From positions 1-26,387 of IMG/VR virus record IMGVR_UViG_3300025168_000564: a stretch of 26,387 nt of DNA; one strand, given 5' to 3'. The notes under the pieces were generated by a model. The model saw only the letters and a list, made by a program, of their open reading frames with translations, did no database searches and had not been told where the DNA came from. This DNA is from a virus. This document shows positions 5,107 through 11,963 of this stretch, one piece after another; the first letter of the stretch is position 1, and each line of letters begins with the position of its first letter. Made by a program: the position numbers and the translations under genes.

Positions 5107-5191
5107 CTAAATTCCGCTAATACGCGGCTACCCTATATTTTAACCCGCGAAAAAGCGGAGTAAAAACAGTAGGGGTAAAGAATTAAAAAAG
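5107..5191 (-). repeat. Promoter-hairpin module C3
   Basis: This third C module has the same T-rich lead, TTTACCCCTACTG, TTTACT and TAAAAT as C1 and C2. The spacer dyad is CCGC-TTTTTC-GCGG and the leader hairpin is CCGC-GTATTA-GCGG. The long-range TACCCCTA/TAGGGTA pairing has one bulged base. Stem sequences differ from the other copies while pairing is kept. Confidence 0.78.
5137..5164 (-). promoter_or_regulatory. Predicted promoter in C3 (TTTACT-N16-TAAAAT)
   Basis: This has the same hexamers and spacing as the C1 and C2 promoters and lies about 50 bases upstream of the 5086 start codon. Confidence 0.45.
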
Positions 5192-5272
5192 ACCCGTTTC
5201 GATCTTAAGTGGGTCAAGCTCACTGTGTTTTTGGTGACAAGAACAGGTTAGGGGAGTCTGTTCGCGGAGGAG

Positions 5273-5422
5273 TCACCTCAGACCTCCATCTATTCTAGTC
5301 TTGTTTCGTTTCTGTAGAAACTGGTAAATTATGGCTTGGGGTACTACAAAAAACACTACTGCTGTTTCGATTCCAAGGTTATGGTAGACTACTGCAGACA
5401 GTCCAAATAATAAATACTCCAT
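5273..5422 (-). CDS. Small membrane protein, 49 aa
   Basis: This short gene encodes a hydrophobic protein: residues 2-14 and 20-36 (TAVVFFVVPQAIIYQFL) are apolar, and a basic tail (QKRNKTRIDGGLR) would face the cytoplasm. It has one confident membrane span and a possible second. The start at 5422 follows GGGAGGGAGA. It lies 15 bases after the preceding stop. A holin-like, superinfection or envelope-interacting role is conceivable for so small a phage membrane protein, but no lysis gene is adjacent and nothing supports a choice. Confidence 0.55.
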   Translation of the reverse strand: MEYLLFGLSAVVYHNLGIETAVVFFVVPQAIIYQFLQKRNKTRIDGGLR

Positions 5423-5437
5423 TCTCCCTCCCATTGC

Positions 5438-5551
5438 TTAACGCTGTTTCAGTATCGTTAGCTTTGTTCGTTCCCAAAACTCTTTCATTCTTGGGTCGGT
5501 TGTTTTAGCCGCTGCTTGGCTAACTGCTTGGATTCGTTGTGCTTGGTTCAT
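5438..5551 (-). CDS. Small helical protein, 37 aa
   Basis: A 37-residue, basic, almost wholly helical peptide begins MNQAQRIQAVSQAAAK and ends WERTKLTILKQR. The start at 5551 is chosen because GGAGAATAGA precedes it; longer frames to 5563 or 5656 lack a ribosome binding site or overlap the preceding gene. It lies between the 129-residue and 49-residue genes with short spacers, supporting a real gene in the same transcript. No family is recognised; an amphipathic peptide that binds a host protein is one guess. Confidence 0.5.
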   Translation of the reverse strand: MNQAQRIQAVSQAAAKTTDPRMKEFWERTKLTILKQR

Positions 5552-5604
5552 TCTATTCTCCATAAAGTGGTCTGGGGGCCGAAACCCCCTTTCCACGTGT
5601 TTTG

Positions 5605-5994
5605 TTACCCGATCCGCTTGATGAAACCCTCCTCGACTAACCGTTGCTTGTAGCAAGCAATTATTCGTTTTTTCTGGTTCTCAGGTTTCTTCGTGTTGGG
5701 CATCGCTAAGACACCTTCTTCAACACACAAGTCTACGAGCAGCTGTAACGTAAAGTCTTTAACATCAAATGTTTTAGACTCTATGTCCCCTGACATACCG
5801 TGAATTAAAGCTAGACACTGAGGTGTCGGTGGCTTTAGCTCCTCGGCTTTTTTACCTGTGTAAACAAAACGCTGTAGTGCCCTACCGCTCTTTTCAGTCG
5901 TGGGGGCAGGAATGCCGTTCTTATTACCAACAGGTTTTGCTGGCGCAGTTTTTGCCTTCGTTGCCGAAGGGCTTTTTGCAGATGCTACTGCCAT
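5605..5994 (-). CDS. Hypothetical DNA-binding-like protein, 129 aa
   Basis: The first ~38 residues are Ala/Lys/Pro-rich and low in complexity (AKSPSATKAKTAPAKPVGNK), like the basic tails of histone-like or nucleoid proteins. The rest forms an alpha-helical unit: LQRFVYTGKKAEELKPP, then FTLQLLVDLCVEEGVLAM and KKRIIACYKQRLVEEGFIKR, whose end resembles a winged-helix recognition helix and wing. The start at 5994 follows ACGGAGAAATACT. It is the first gene after the 6052 promoter and a leader hairpin. Chromatin or transcription modulation is plausible by composition, but I do not recognise the family. Confidence 0.6.
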   Translation of the reverse strand: MAVASAKSPSATKAKTAPAKPVGNKNGIPAPTTEKSGRALQRFVYTGKKAEELKPPTPQCLALIHGMSGDIESKTFDVKDFTLQLLVDLCVEEGVLAMPNTKKPENQKKRIIACYKQRLVEEGFIKRIG

Positions 5995-6017
5995 AGTATT
6001 TCTCCGTTCTACTTTCT

Positions 6018-6047
6018 ATTTAAAGCTGCTCTAAAGAACAGCCGGTT
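6018..6047 (-). other. 5'-leader hairpin before the 5994 gene
   Basis: On the minus strand GCTGTTC pairs with GAGCAGC (one wobble) around a TTTA loop, lying between the predicted 6052 promoter and the ribosome binding site. It parallels the leader hairpins in modules C and after the 7950 promoter. Confidence 0.55.
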
Positions 6048-6051
6048 TACT

Positions 6052-6080
6052 ACTTTACTACTTCTTTACCTAAAGGTAAA
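6052..6080 (-). promoter_or_regulatory. Predicted promoter with -35 dyad
   Basis: TTTACC (6080-6075), 17 bases, then TAAAGT (6057-6052). The -35 lies inside a perfect inverted repeat CTTTACC-TTTA-GGTAAAG, a possible operator. The -10 is weak, so confidence is moderate. Confidence 0.4.
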
Positions 6081-6083
6081 GGA

Positions 6084-6281
6084 CTAATGCTTGAGGTCTG
6101 GGTCTTGGTTGACATATGCCGACGTAGGCCCAGACTCTTCCTCTGGATAAAGAATTCCATTTAGGTCATCTAAAGAAAGTTCTAAAAGTTTAACATCATT
6201 TTTTATGGCATCTGTCAAAAGACGAAGCCCTTCTAAAATTTTGTCTATATCTTCTATTGCGTTCTCTATTTGTTTATCCAT
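6084..6281 (-). CDS. Small acidic helical protein, 65 aa
   Basis: This coiled-coil-like protein has residues 1-45 (MDKQIENAIEDIDKILEGL, then LLTDAIKNDVKLLELSLDDL) showing heptad spacing of Ile and Leu. The acidic tail is probably disordered. The start at 6281 is chosen because TAATG joins it to the preceding stop and GGAGG lies eight bases upstream; a TTG five codons earlier is unlikely. No family is recognised. The arrangement 6583-6084 is a coupled pair, so it may work with the 100-residue protein encoded just before it. Confidence 0.65.
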   Translation of the reverse strand: MDKQIENAIEDIDKILEGLRLLTDAIKNDVKLLELSLDDLNGILYPEEESGPTSAYVNQDPDLKH

Positions 6282-6583
6282 TATGTTGTCCTCCAAACTC
6301 GGACCCCGCTACATTCTTTTTTGGTTTTAGGATTCTCTTCTAAAATAATACGAGAAGTAAAAGTCCAAACAGGATCTTGTTTCTTACTGTGAGTACGCCA
6401 AGACTGATCTAGTCGGTTCTTTAACCGCTTAGATGTGTCGTTGTCGTCATCAGGCGCAAAAAACTTAGAGTTCCCTTTTTTGAATATCGGCCAAGGGTAT
6501 CGACTACCTCTAGCACCTCTCGTATCACTCGGTATAGGGATATCGGTGTCTAACTCGACATCTTCCCATTCATTATCAATCAT
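6281..6583 (-). CDS. Hypothetical phage protein, 100 aa
   Basis: This protein has an acidic, disordered N-terminus (DNEWEDVELDTDIPIPSDTR), then a basic segment GARGSRYPWPIFKKGNSKFF and a long helical or beta part ending in CSGVRVWRTT. I recall similar small proteins in marine phages but cannot name a function. The start at 6583 follows AGGGGAATAAA. Its stop is joined to the next start by TAATG. The RY/KK/W-rich middle could bind nucleic acid. There is no cysteine pair or membrane segment. Confidence 0.65.
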   Translation of the reverse strand: MIDNEWEDVELDTDIPIPSDTRGARGSRYPWPIFKKGNSKFFAPDDDNDTSKRLKNRLDQSWRTHSKKQDPVWTFTSRIILEENPKTKKECSGVRVWRTT

Positions 6584-6584
6584 T

Positions 6585-6851
6585 TTATTCCCCTATCGGA
6601 TTATGTATACGTTCTCTTATCGGAGACGCCCATTCATCTAGTATCTCTTCTTGTTCAGCAAACTCGTCGGACAGACCGCAATTTTGGTCGTACATCTTAA
6701 GCGCAAGGATCTCTGCTAATATTTCAGCATCGTTACGCAAAGGGAGAGAAGACTCCCCTCCCTTGCGTAAAAAGTTCACCATTGCCCAGACTTTACTGAT
6801 AAGATCTTGATCTAGTACAACATGGTTGTGAAGTTTTACTACTTCTCCCAT
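6585..6851 (-). CDS. Hypothetical phage protein, 88 aa
   Basis: This is an acidic helical protein of no recognised family (MGEVVKLHNHVVLDQDLISK at the start, and a charged run EFAEQEEILDEWASPIRERI near the end). The start at 6851 directly follows the DUF932 gene's stop (TAATATG), and the longer frame to 6920 would overlap that gene by 68 bases. The ribosome binding site is weak, suggesting re-initiation after the DUF932 gene. One base separates its stop from the next start. A role linked to the DUF932 protein is possible from coupling alone. Confidence 0.62.
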   Translation of the reverse strand: MGEVVKLHNHVVLDQDLISKVWAMVNFLRKGGESSLPLRNDAEILAEILALKMYDQNCGLSDEFAEQEEILDEWASPIRERIHNPIGE

Positions 6852-6852
6852 A

Positions 6853-7878
6853 TTAAGCTGCCTTTGCGTAGTCAACTGCAAGCCCAAGAGCTTGTGTCTT
6901 ACGCTTAGAGCTATCACCAAATAGAGCGTTGTAAACTCTATTCTCGCCGGTACGCATATGGTCCTCTACATAGGTAACTGCGTTAACCGCTCCCCACCAA
7001 GTACCCTTGGCTGAAGCTAAGTTTGCTCCAGGAGATTGTTCTAACGCGTCAACTACTAAGTTCGAAAACTTGCTGAACTCATCTCGTAACGGGGTGATCT
7101 CACCAACCTTCTTGCCGTCTGCTTTAAGGGTTCGGCTTTCTATATACTCATTGTATACTGCAGGTTGGTAAATCCTAGCCACATACTCTAGTACGGTGGA
7201 GTGTTGAGCTTTCTTCTTGGACAAGAACTCAGCTGTTTGTTGGAACTCAGCTGTCGTTTCTTTCATAAGACCAACTGCCATAGCCGCTTCCCTAGCCATA
7301 TCATCATTAAAGTCATGAATGTGGCTCATACGGAACTCGCCTTTAGCTTCCTTACCTAGTGCGAATTGCAGTGTGTTATTGCACACAACTCGTATTTCGG
7401 TATCGCGTACCAGTAATTTATGTCCAGGTTCGTGAGGTTGTCTAAACAAGAGGTAGTCGTTAATTTCGTCTCCTCCTGGAAGCTCAAACCCACCGTTCAG
7501 TTTAGCGAGTGCCCAGATGTCTTTGCCGCCGCGTAAGCTACCGGCAGTTTCCATCGTGACGTTCGTCTCTTTAGCAAACTTCTGAAAGAAGTCGAAGATA
7601 CGCTCGTTTTGTACGGGTAGGTAGTTTGCTCCGCAATGTCCTAGGATGGAGTTGTCCGTATCCCTAACAATAAAGTTACTGTTGGGGGTTTGGATTAACC
7701 CAGAATCGTCCCCGTAAACGGGGCTGTCGATTGTGTATCCTGGACGTTTGCTAACAGACCAATCAAGTCCTGCCGCAACCATCATTTCTTTAGGCGTTAG
7801 GTTAGCGTCGACTTTTACGCCTTCGCCATGCCATGGGACATCACCTGTCCACGCCATCGTTTCTACTGCTGCAACCAT
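6853..7878 (-). CDS. DUF932 phage/plasmid-like protein
   Basis: A 341-residue member of the DUF932 family (also known as TIGR03299, phage/plasmid-like protein), recognised by the opening VETMAWTGDVPWHGEGV, the middle YLPVQNERIFDFFQKFAKE, and the end MRTGENRVYNALFGDSSKRKTQALGLA. Family members are widespread in phages and plasmids; their biochemical role is not established, though links to DNA recombination or maintenance have been suggested. The length is normal for the family. The start at 7878 follows CAGGAGCATCCTT. It is the first gene after the 7950 promoter and a stable leader hairpin, and so is probably well expressed. It is followed by four coupled or closely spaced small genes. Confidence 0.85.
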   Translation of the reverse strand: MVAAVETMAWTGDVPWHGEGVKVDANLTPKEMMVAAGLDWSVSKRPGYTIDSPVYGDDSGLIQTPNSNFIVRDTDNSILGHCGANYLPVQNERIFDFFQKFAKETNVTMETAGSLRGGKDIWALAKLNGGFELPGGDEINDYLLFRQPHEPGHKLLVRDTEIRVVCNNTLQFALGKEAKGEFRMSHIHDFNDDMAREAAMAVGLMKETTAEFQQTAEFLSKKKAQHSTVLEYVARIYQPAVYNEYIESRTLKADGKKVGEITPLRDEFSKFSNLVVDALEQSPGANLASAKGTWWGAVNAVTYVEDHMRTGENRVYNALFGDSSKRKTQALGLAVDYAKAA

Positions 7879-7921
7879 AAGGATGCTCCTGTTCTACTTT
7901 CTGTTCCCTTTCGGGGCTTTG

Positions 7922-7942
7922 GTAAGCGGCGTGCCGCGTTAC
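7922..7942 (-). other. 5'-terminal mRNA hairpin after the 7950 promoter
   Basis: On the minus strand GTAAC-GCGGC-AC-GCCGC-TTAC forms a 9-bp stem with one bulge, starting right at the predicted transcription start. It may protect the 5' end of the transcript or act as an operator. Confidence 0.6.
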
Positions 7943-7949
7943 CTTTATA

Positions 7950-7979
7950 AGTATACGGGGGGACTTTTTGGAAAGTAAA
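7950..7979 (-). promoter_or_regulatory. Sigma-70-like promoter, TTTACT-N18-TATACT
   Basis: TTTACT at 7979-7974 and TATACT at 7955-7950 are separated by 18 bases in the intergenic gap ahead of the DUF932 gene. The element CTCCTTTACTTTC around the -35 recurs at 14509 and, as CCCCTTTACTTTC, at 19309. Confidence 0.7.
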
Positions 7980-7997
7980 GGAGTAAACTAAAAGAAT

Positions 7998-8372
7998 TTA
8001 AAAGAGTTTTAAGAGCCGTTCCCATTCGTACGGAGACTTTAAATGGAGTAATGGCTCGCTTTTCCACGTCAATTCTTTTAGCTGCGCTAGGTCTACTATC
8101 TTAAATAATTTTACTTCTCTCTGTTTTTGTACCAAGACGTAACACGTCCCTCCAAACTTAGCTCTGGTTGCCATCCATGAAATCTGCATGGGACTCAAGG
8201 TCAGCTGGTTTCCTTTGATAGACTTAAGTTCGATCCAGAATTCTCTTCCTTGATAACAGCAGTTGACATCGGGAACTCCTGCTGCGGTAATCCCCGTTTC
8301 GATTCTTTGTAAATGAAGCTGGTTCTTCAGGCTGGTTTTTAACGAATTCCAGAGTCGTGCTTCTTTAGGCAT
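7998..8372 (-). CDS. VRR-NUC domain nuclease
   Basis: This 124-residue protein matches the VRR-NUC branch of the PD-(D/E)xK nucleases, found in phage replication modules and in FAN1, where it cleaves branched or flapped DNA. The active site reads GVPD (D35), then EFWIELK (E48, K50) and the downstream Gln of LSPMQISW (Q63), in correct order and spacing. It has only the nuclease domain, as is typical of phage stand-alone members. A Holliday-junction or structure-specific endonuclease role in replication or recombination is the family expectation. It overlaps the preceding HTH gene by 8 bases and is the last gene of the polymerase operon. Confidence 0.85.
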   Translation of the reverse strand: MPKEARLWNSLKTSLKNQLHLQRIETGITAAGVPDVNCCYQGREFWIELKSIKGNQLTLSPMQISWMATRAKFGGTCYVLVQKQREVKLFKIVDLAQLKELTWKSEPLLHLKSPYEWERLLKLF

Positions 8373-8610
8373 CTTTTAAATTCACTTTTTGCTCTTTTAT
8401 GTAAATTTGCCTTGCTCTCGTGGCAGAAATTCCATGATCTTCGCCAATATTTTTAAAAGATCTCCCTGCTTCTCTTTGTTTATAGATAACAGGGTTTCTC
8501 CAATTAAAATATTCAATGTGGTCATCAAATCCACTATTCTTAAGAAGATTAATCCATTTTTTAAATCTTATCTCTCCTTCATCTTCAGTCTCTGTAGAAA
8601 TAATCCCCAC
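8365..8610 (-). CDS. Sigma-70 region 4-like HTH protein, 81 aa
   Basis: The C-terminal part carries a helix-turn-helix of the sigma-70 region 4 type: YKQREAGRSFKNIGEDHG followed by ISATRARQIYIKEQ. It probably binds DNA or modulates RNA polymerase. The start is unusual. The only usual codon is a GTG at 8610 that overlaps the AGGAGG ribosome binding site, with a stop two codons upstream; an in-frame ATT five bases after AGGAGG (8604) is better placed, so initiation at ATT is possible. It overlaps both neighbours. A second, related HTH protein is encoded immediately upstream. Confidence 0.68.
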   Translation of the reverse strand: MGIISTETEDEGEIRFKKWINLLKNSGFDDHIEYFNWRNPVIYKQREAGRSFKNIGEDHGISATRARQIYIKEQKVNLKDA

Positions 8611-8776
8611 CTCCTAGTCTCGATCGGCTTACAATCTGCCAAATTCGCTGTTTAGTCAACTTATATTTCTCTCCGAGTGAAGCTAGGGTGGTGTTTCCTT
8701 TAGAATATTCCTCGTAGATTTTCCGATAGAGTCGACGATTCTTTTCTTTCTTTTTGTCACTAATACCTTTACTCAT
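8585..8776 (-). CDS. Sigma-70 region 4-like HTH protein, 63 aa
   Basis: This small basic protein begins MSKGISDKKKEKNRRLYRK. A helix-turn-helix follows: YEEYSKGNTTLASLGEKYK, then LTKQRIWQIVSRSR, a typical region 4-like recognition helix. The start at 8776 is set by the ATGA overlap with the DNA polymerase stop; a longer frame would run back into polymerase. It overlaps the next HTH gene by 26 bases. It may regulate transcription or redirect host RNA polymerase. The pairing with a second HTH protein suggests either a duplication or a two-component regulator. The function is inferred from the motif. Confidence 0.68.
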   Translation of the reverse strand: MSKGISDKKKEKNRRLYRKIYEEYSKGNTTLASLGEKYKLTKQRIWQIVSRSRLGGGDYFYRD

Positions 8777-10635
8777 TCTGCAGAGTCTCCCCATGTTTTC
8801 CCATACTCTGCGTCTACTATTAGTGGGACTGACAGATCCACACAGTTTGCCATTTTTTCCATAATAAATTCACCTTCTTTTTCCGATTCGACCGAGTAGT
8901 CAAGCTCGTCATGGATTTGTAAATGAGGAACATATCCCTCTTTCCAAAGGTCTAACATCGCAATTTTCGTCATGTCTGCTGCTGAACCTTGAATTAGCCT
9001 ATTCAGTGCTTTATAGGTATAGGCGCGTCGAACATTCCCGTAGAGATCTCGTGCTTCCGATTCTTCTAATGGTAATCCATCCCCATGGACAGGTTCCCAT
9101 CGGTCAAATCTGCACTTTCTCCCTCCGAGTGTTTTTATATGTCCTCGCTCTAAGGCCACCCGAGCACACTGATCTTGTAACGCTCTAATGAACGGTACTC
9201 TCTGGTGGTACGTCTCGAGTAGAGCACGAGCTTCGTCTTCCTCTACCCCAAGTTCTTTAATAAGTTTCGTATGACCCATGCCATAGGTCAGTCCGAGGTT
9301 GATATTTTTTGCTTGTTTCCTAGGGATATTAGCCATATCGGCTACGATCTGGTGGAAATCCGCTCCTTCTTCGGAGTAAGCCCTAACCGCGTCTTCTGCC
9401 CCCCGTAAGCCCATCTTATACGCGTAATGCACCGTTAATCTAGGTTCCTGCTGAGAATAGTCGAAAGCCCCCCAGATCGCGTTTTCTTCCGGTATAAAGA
9501 GTGACCGAATTAACTTGCCTAATTCTGGGTCTCTCGCTGGAACTTGTTGTAGATTCGGGTTCGAGTAGCTAAATCGACCGCTTACAGTGCCTCCCGAGTC
9601 GTTTCTAAGAGGGTGAGCTTCTGCGTGTATCCGACCGTTAACTTGGTGGCCTAGTATCATTTTCTCGATAAACGAGGTCCGAGCTTTGTTCAGCTTCCGA
9701 GCTCTTACAATCATTTTAGGTAGAGGGTGGTCATGAGCCTCTAGCCAAGGTGCTTGGAAACTTGCCATTCCTTTCTCGGTGCGTGGATACCAAATATCGT
9801 TAGCATCAAACGCTTTCTGAATCGAGGCGTTAGCCCAAAGCTCTACCGTAGTGCCGTACTTTCTCTTAAACTCGACCAGTATCTGTTGCTCTTTCTTCGA
9901 CAGCTCTTCAGCTACTTGTTCTGCTCGGTTAGTATCAATCCGAACACCCTTCCATCGCATTGCAATCAGTAATGGAATCAAGTCACATTCTAGTTTAAAA
10001 ATCTTCTCAAGCCCTTCTTCTTGTATCCGAGGGTAGAGCTGGTTCCACAATTGTAGAGTAAGAACTGCGTCTTGTTCTGCGTAAGGTCCAACGTATTTCG
10101 CAGGTAATGCGTAGAGTCCAGACTTAGCGTTAACTCCCCAAGATTTAGCGGCGGCTTCTAGGAGAGACTCGTCTTTCTCCGAGGCACAGTAATCTTTGCC
10201 TAGCGCGTTAAGCGAGTAGCCTCGTCGGTGCTCATCTAATAAAGGAGCTGCGAACATCGTATCGTAGATCTGACACGTTATTTCAATCCCCTCACGCTTC
10301 AACCAACCTACGTCGTAGAGCGCATTGTGAAAGATTAAAGACCCTTTGTGGTTTGTTAGTGTGCGTTTTAACCAACGCATTACTATCTCTTCCTCTAAGT
10401 TCCCCCCGCCTTCATGCCTTATCGGTAAGTATCCGCTCCATGAAGCAGAGGCAATAGCAATACCCACTATGTGGCCATCGCCTGTCGCCCACCCAGGACC
10501 GCGTTGCCGCAAAGAAGGGTCGTGCGTTTCTAGGTCGACAGCTAATAGCTCGTTTTCATCGAACCGAGGCAGAACATCGGGGGCTACCCAACTACTCTCT
10601 GGTGTTATTAGTGGTATCTGTGTCTGGATCATCAT
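8773..10635 (-). CDS. polA: DNA polymerase, family A, with 3'-5' exonuclease
   Basis: This 620-residue replicative polymerase has a proofreading domain with DLE (D34, E36), HNALYD (D108) and YAEQDA (Y185, D189). The polymerase motifs are A, FDYSQQEPR (D392); B, R439-K443-L447-Y451G; and C, HDE at 575-577. All catalytic residues are present. It lacks the 5'-3' exonuclease domain, as expected for phage PolA. The residue matching E. coli Phe762 is Leu (447). It overlaps the preceding gene by 44 bases and starts ATGATG with GAG seven bases upstream. Its setting with primase, helicases, SSB-like protein and nucleotide enzymes makes it the main phage replicase. The symbol is by family only. Confidence 0.95.
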   Translation of the reverse strand: MMIQTQIPLITPESSWVAPDVLPRFDENELLAVDLETHDPSLRQRGPGWATGDGHIVGIAIASASWSGYLPIRHEGGGNLEEEIVMRWLKRTLTNHKGSLIFHNALYDVGWLKREGIEITCQIYDTMFAAPLLDEHRRGYSLNALGKDYCASEKDESLLEAAAKSWGVNAKSGLYALPAKYVGPYAEQDAVLTLQLWNQLYPRIQEEGLEKIFKLECDLIPLLIAMRWKGVRIDTNRAEQVAEELSKKEQQILVEFKRKYGTTVELWANASIQKAFDANDIWYPRTEKGMASFQAPWLEAHDHPLPKMIVRARKLNKARTSFIEKMILGHQVNGRIHAEAHPLRNDSGGTVSGRFSYSNPNLQQVPARDPELGKLIRSLFIPEENAIWGAFDYSQQEPRLTVHYAYKMGLRGAEDAVRAYSEEGADFHQIVADMANIPRKQAKNINLGLTYGMGHTKLIKELGVEEDEARALLETYHQRVPFIRALQDQCARVALERGHIKTLGGRKCRFDRWEPVHGDGLPLEESEARDLYGNVRRAYTYKALNRLIQGSAADMTKIAMLDLWKEGYVPHLQIHDELDYSVESEKEGEFIMEKMANCVDLSVPLIVDAEYGKTWGDSAE

Positions 10636-10912
10636 ATCTAATCTCGTGTTCTACTAGAAGTAAGTATCGCCGTAGGTCTCCGATATCGTCTAAGAGACCG
10701 TCTTCCCCGTTATACTTACCCCCTGCCTCAAAAATATCGTAATTACAAACTTTGCTCTGTTGCTCAATGCGATCAAACTTACGAGCGAGCATCATAAACG
10801 CTCCTGTCCCGCCTCTACGCTTCCACGAATCCCCGTAAGATTTCTCAGACTCGATTAAACTATGTAGATCGTTTTGTGCGATCTCTTTTATGTCTCCCCA
10901 TTTACTAGCCAT
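10592..10912 (-). CDS. Nmad1/DUF1599-like protein, 106 aa
   Basis: This is an all-helical protein with the run SYGDSWKRRGGTGAFMMLAR, then KFDRIEQQ and a C-terminal GEDGLLDDIGDLRRYLLLVE. I recognise this as resembling the DUF1599 family, named nucleotide modification associated domain 1, and more distantly the MazG-like helical nucleotide pyrophosphohydrolases, with acidic and basic residues (E, D, D, R, K) spaced for metal and phosphate binding. The start at 10912 is set by the ATGGCTAG overlap with the ThyA-family gene; the frame extending to 11029 is rejected as it lies inside that gene. The place between the ThyA-family gene and polymerase supports nucleotide metabolism. The exact substrate is unknown. 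Confidence 0.6.
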   Translation of the reverse strand: MASKWGDIKEIAQNDLHSLIESEKSYGDSWKRRGGTGAFMMLARKFDRIEQQSKVCNYDIFEAGGKYNGEDGLLDDIGDLRRYLLLVEHEIRYDDPDTDTTNNTRE

Positions 10913-11963
10913 TTCTTTTAACCCCCAGTTTTTGCTCCCAGTTTCTTTTTCGCTTAGTGATCCACGTAGTACACGCCATTCTCCAATCTTCTGCTTGAAT
11001 ATTTTCAATTTGTTTATAACAGTTTTCATAATCTCTCATCTTGTGGTAAGTAAATGCTTTAATCATAGGTCTAAGCACCAATGGGAAAATGCGGTTTTTA
11101 AAACTGCTCCAACTAATAGACTCACAGTGGCTCAACTCAAGTTGGGTTTCTTTGCCAGTGGGTAACACGTTTAGAAAATACTTACAGTCTTGCGTAAACG
11201 TGGTGTACTCATCCACAACAGGTATTAAATCTTTTGGATAGTGCATAGGGACTGCTTGAGAAAACACATCAAAATCTATATTCTTAATCGTTTTCCACTG
11301 CTCTGTGTCGTAAATGTGAAAGCTATCGCTAATCTGATAATACTTACCCATCGGTAGATCGAGAGACGCTGCTATGTATTCTTGGAGAACTGACATATGT
11401 ACTACGTTAGCTCCATAGGCTCCCCAGATCATATCGTTCGAGCGGTTACACACGGTCATCTGTAACTCGTAGTCTCTAACCTTGAAGTAGATATTCGTAT
11501 TGCAAGGAATGTCAATACTTGGGCTATTCAAATCATGAACAGCATCCCACATCTGTAAAACTACTCGACGCGAGTCAGGGTCTTGCTTTAACATTTCTAT
11601 TATGGTAGGCAGCTGATCATGATCAAACTGTTTTCTCCACCGATATCCGTAGGCTCCGTTTAATAATTCTCCATTGTCTGAAAAATTAGCCATACCTGCG
11701 TTAAAGTGAGTGAGCTGTCTAAGGTTGTTAGACCCCGCCATCATCCAGATGGCTTCTACTAGATGAAAAAATGGATTAGCGTCTCGAGTTTCTTCTAATA
11801 GCACTCTCTCCCATGGTTTTTTATACACCGTAGTAACTGGGTCTACACATTCTAGCGTATCCCCGTTTCTGCTTTTCTGTCTTCGGAAGTTTGTCTGTCC
11901 TTTAAACAGATCTACTCCTTTAACGAAAGCGTCGTTAATATTGTTGGCTTTAATCACCCTCAT
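10905..11963 (-). CDS. ThyA-family enzyme: thymidylate synthase or dUMP hydroxymethylase
   Basis: This 352-residue ThyA-fold protein uses a pyrimidine monophosphate and methylene-tetrahydrofolate. It keeps the catalytic Cys (PCN, C154), DPDSRR (R132, R133), NRSND (R174, S175, D177), an Asn in GANVVH (N186) and HIY (H216, Y218), plus E70. By hand alignment the two Trp residues of the E. coli IWDEW segment are Met91 and Phe94, and one residue is inserted between D177 and N186. PCH of the usual enzyme is PCN. Loss of that Trp is compatible with water attack on the methylene intermediate, as in hydroxymethylases, so 5-hydroxymethyl-dUMP is a possible product. The retained Asn favours dUMP over dCMP. 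It overlaps both neighbours. Confidence 0.8.
   Translation of the reverse strand: MRVIKANNINDAFVKGVDLFKGQTNFRRQKSRNGDTLECVDPVTTVYKKPWERVLLEETRDANPFFHLVEAIWMMAGSNNLRQLTHFNAGMANFSDNGELLNGAYGYRWRKQFDHDQLPTIIEMLKQDPDSRRVVLQMWDAVHDLNSPSIDIPCNTNIYFKVRDYELQMTVCNRSNDMIWGAYGANVVHMSVLQEYIAASLDLPMGKYYQISDSFHIYDTEQWKTIKNIDFDVFSQAVPMHYPKDLIPVVDEYTTFTQDCKYFLNVLPTGKETQLELSHCESISWSSFKNRIFPLVLRPMIKAFTYHKMRDYENCYKQIENIQAEDWRMACTTWITKRKRNWEQKLGVKRNG

Noticed and set aside
10913-11029. N-terminal extension of the Nmad1-like protein and of several other genes to the longest frame
   Set aside because: The extensions run inside preceding genes and lack ribosome binding sites; internal starts with overlap coupling fit better.
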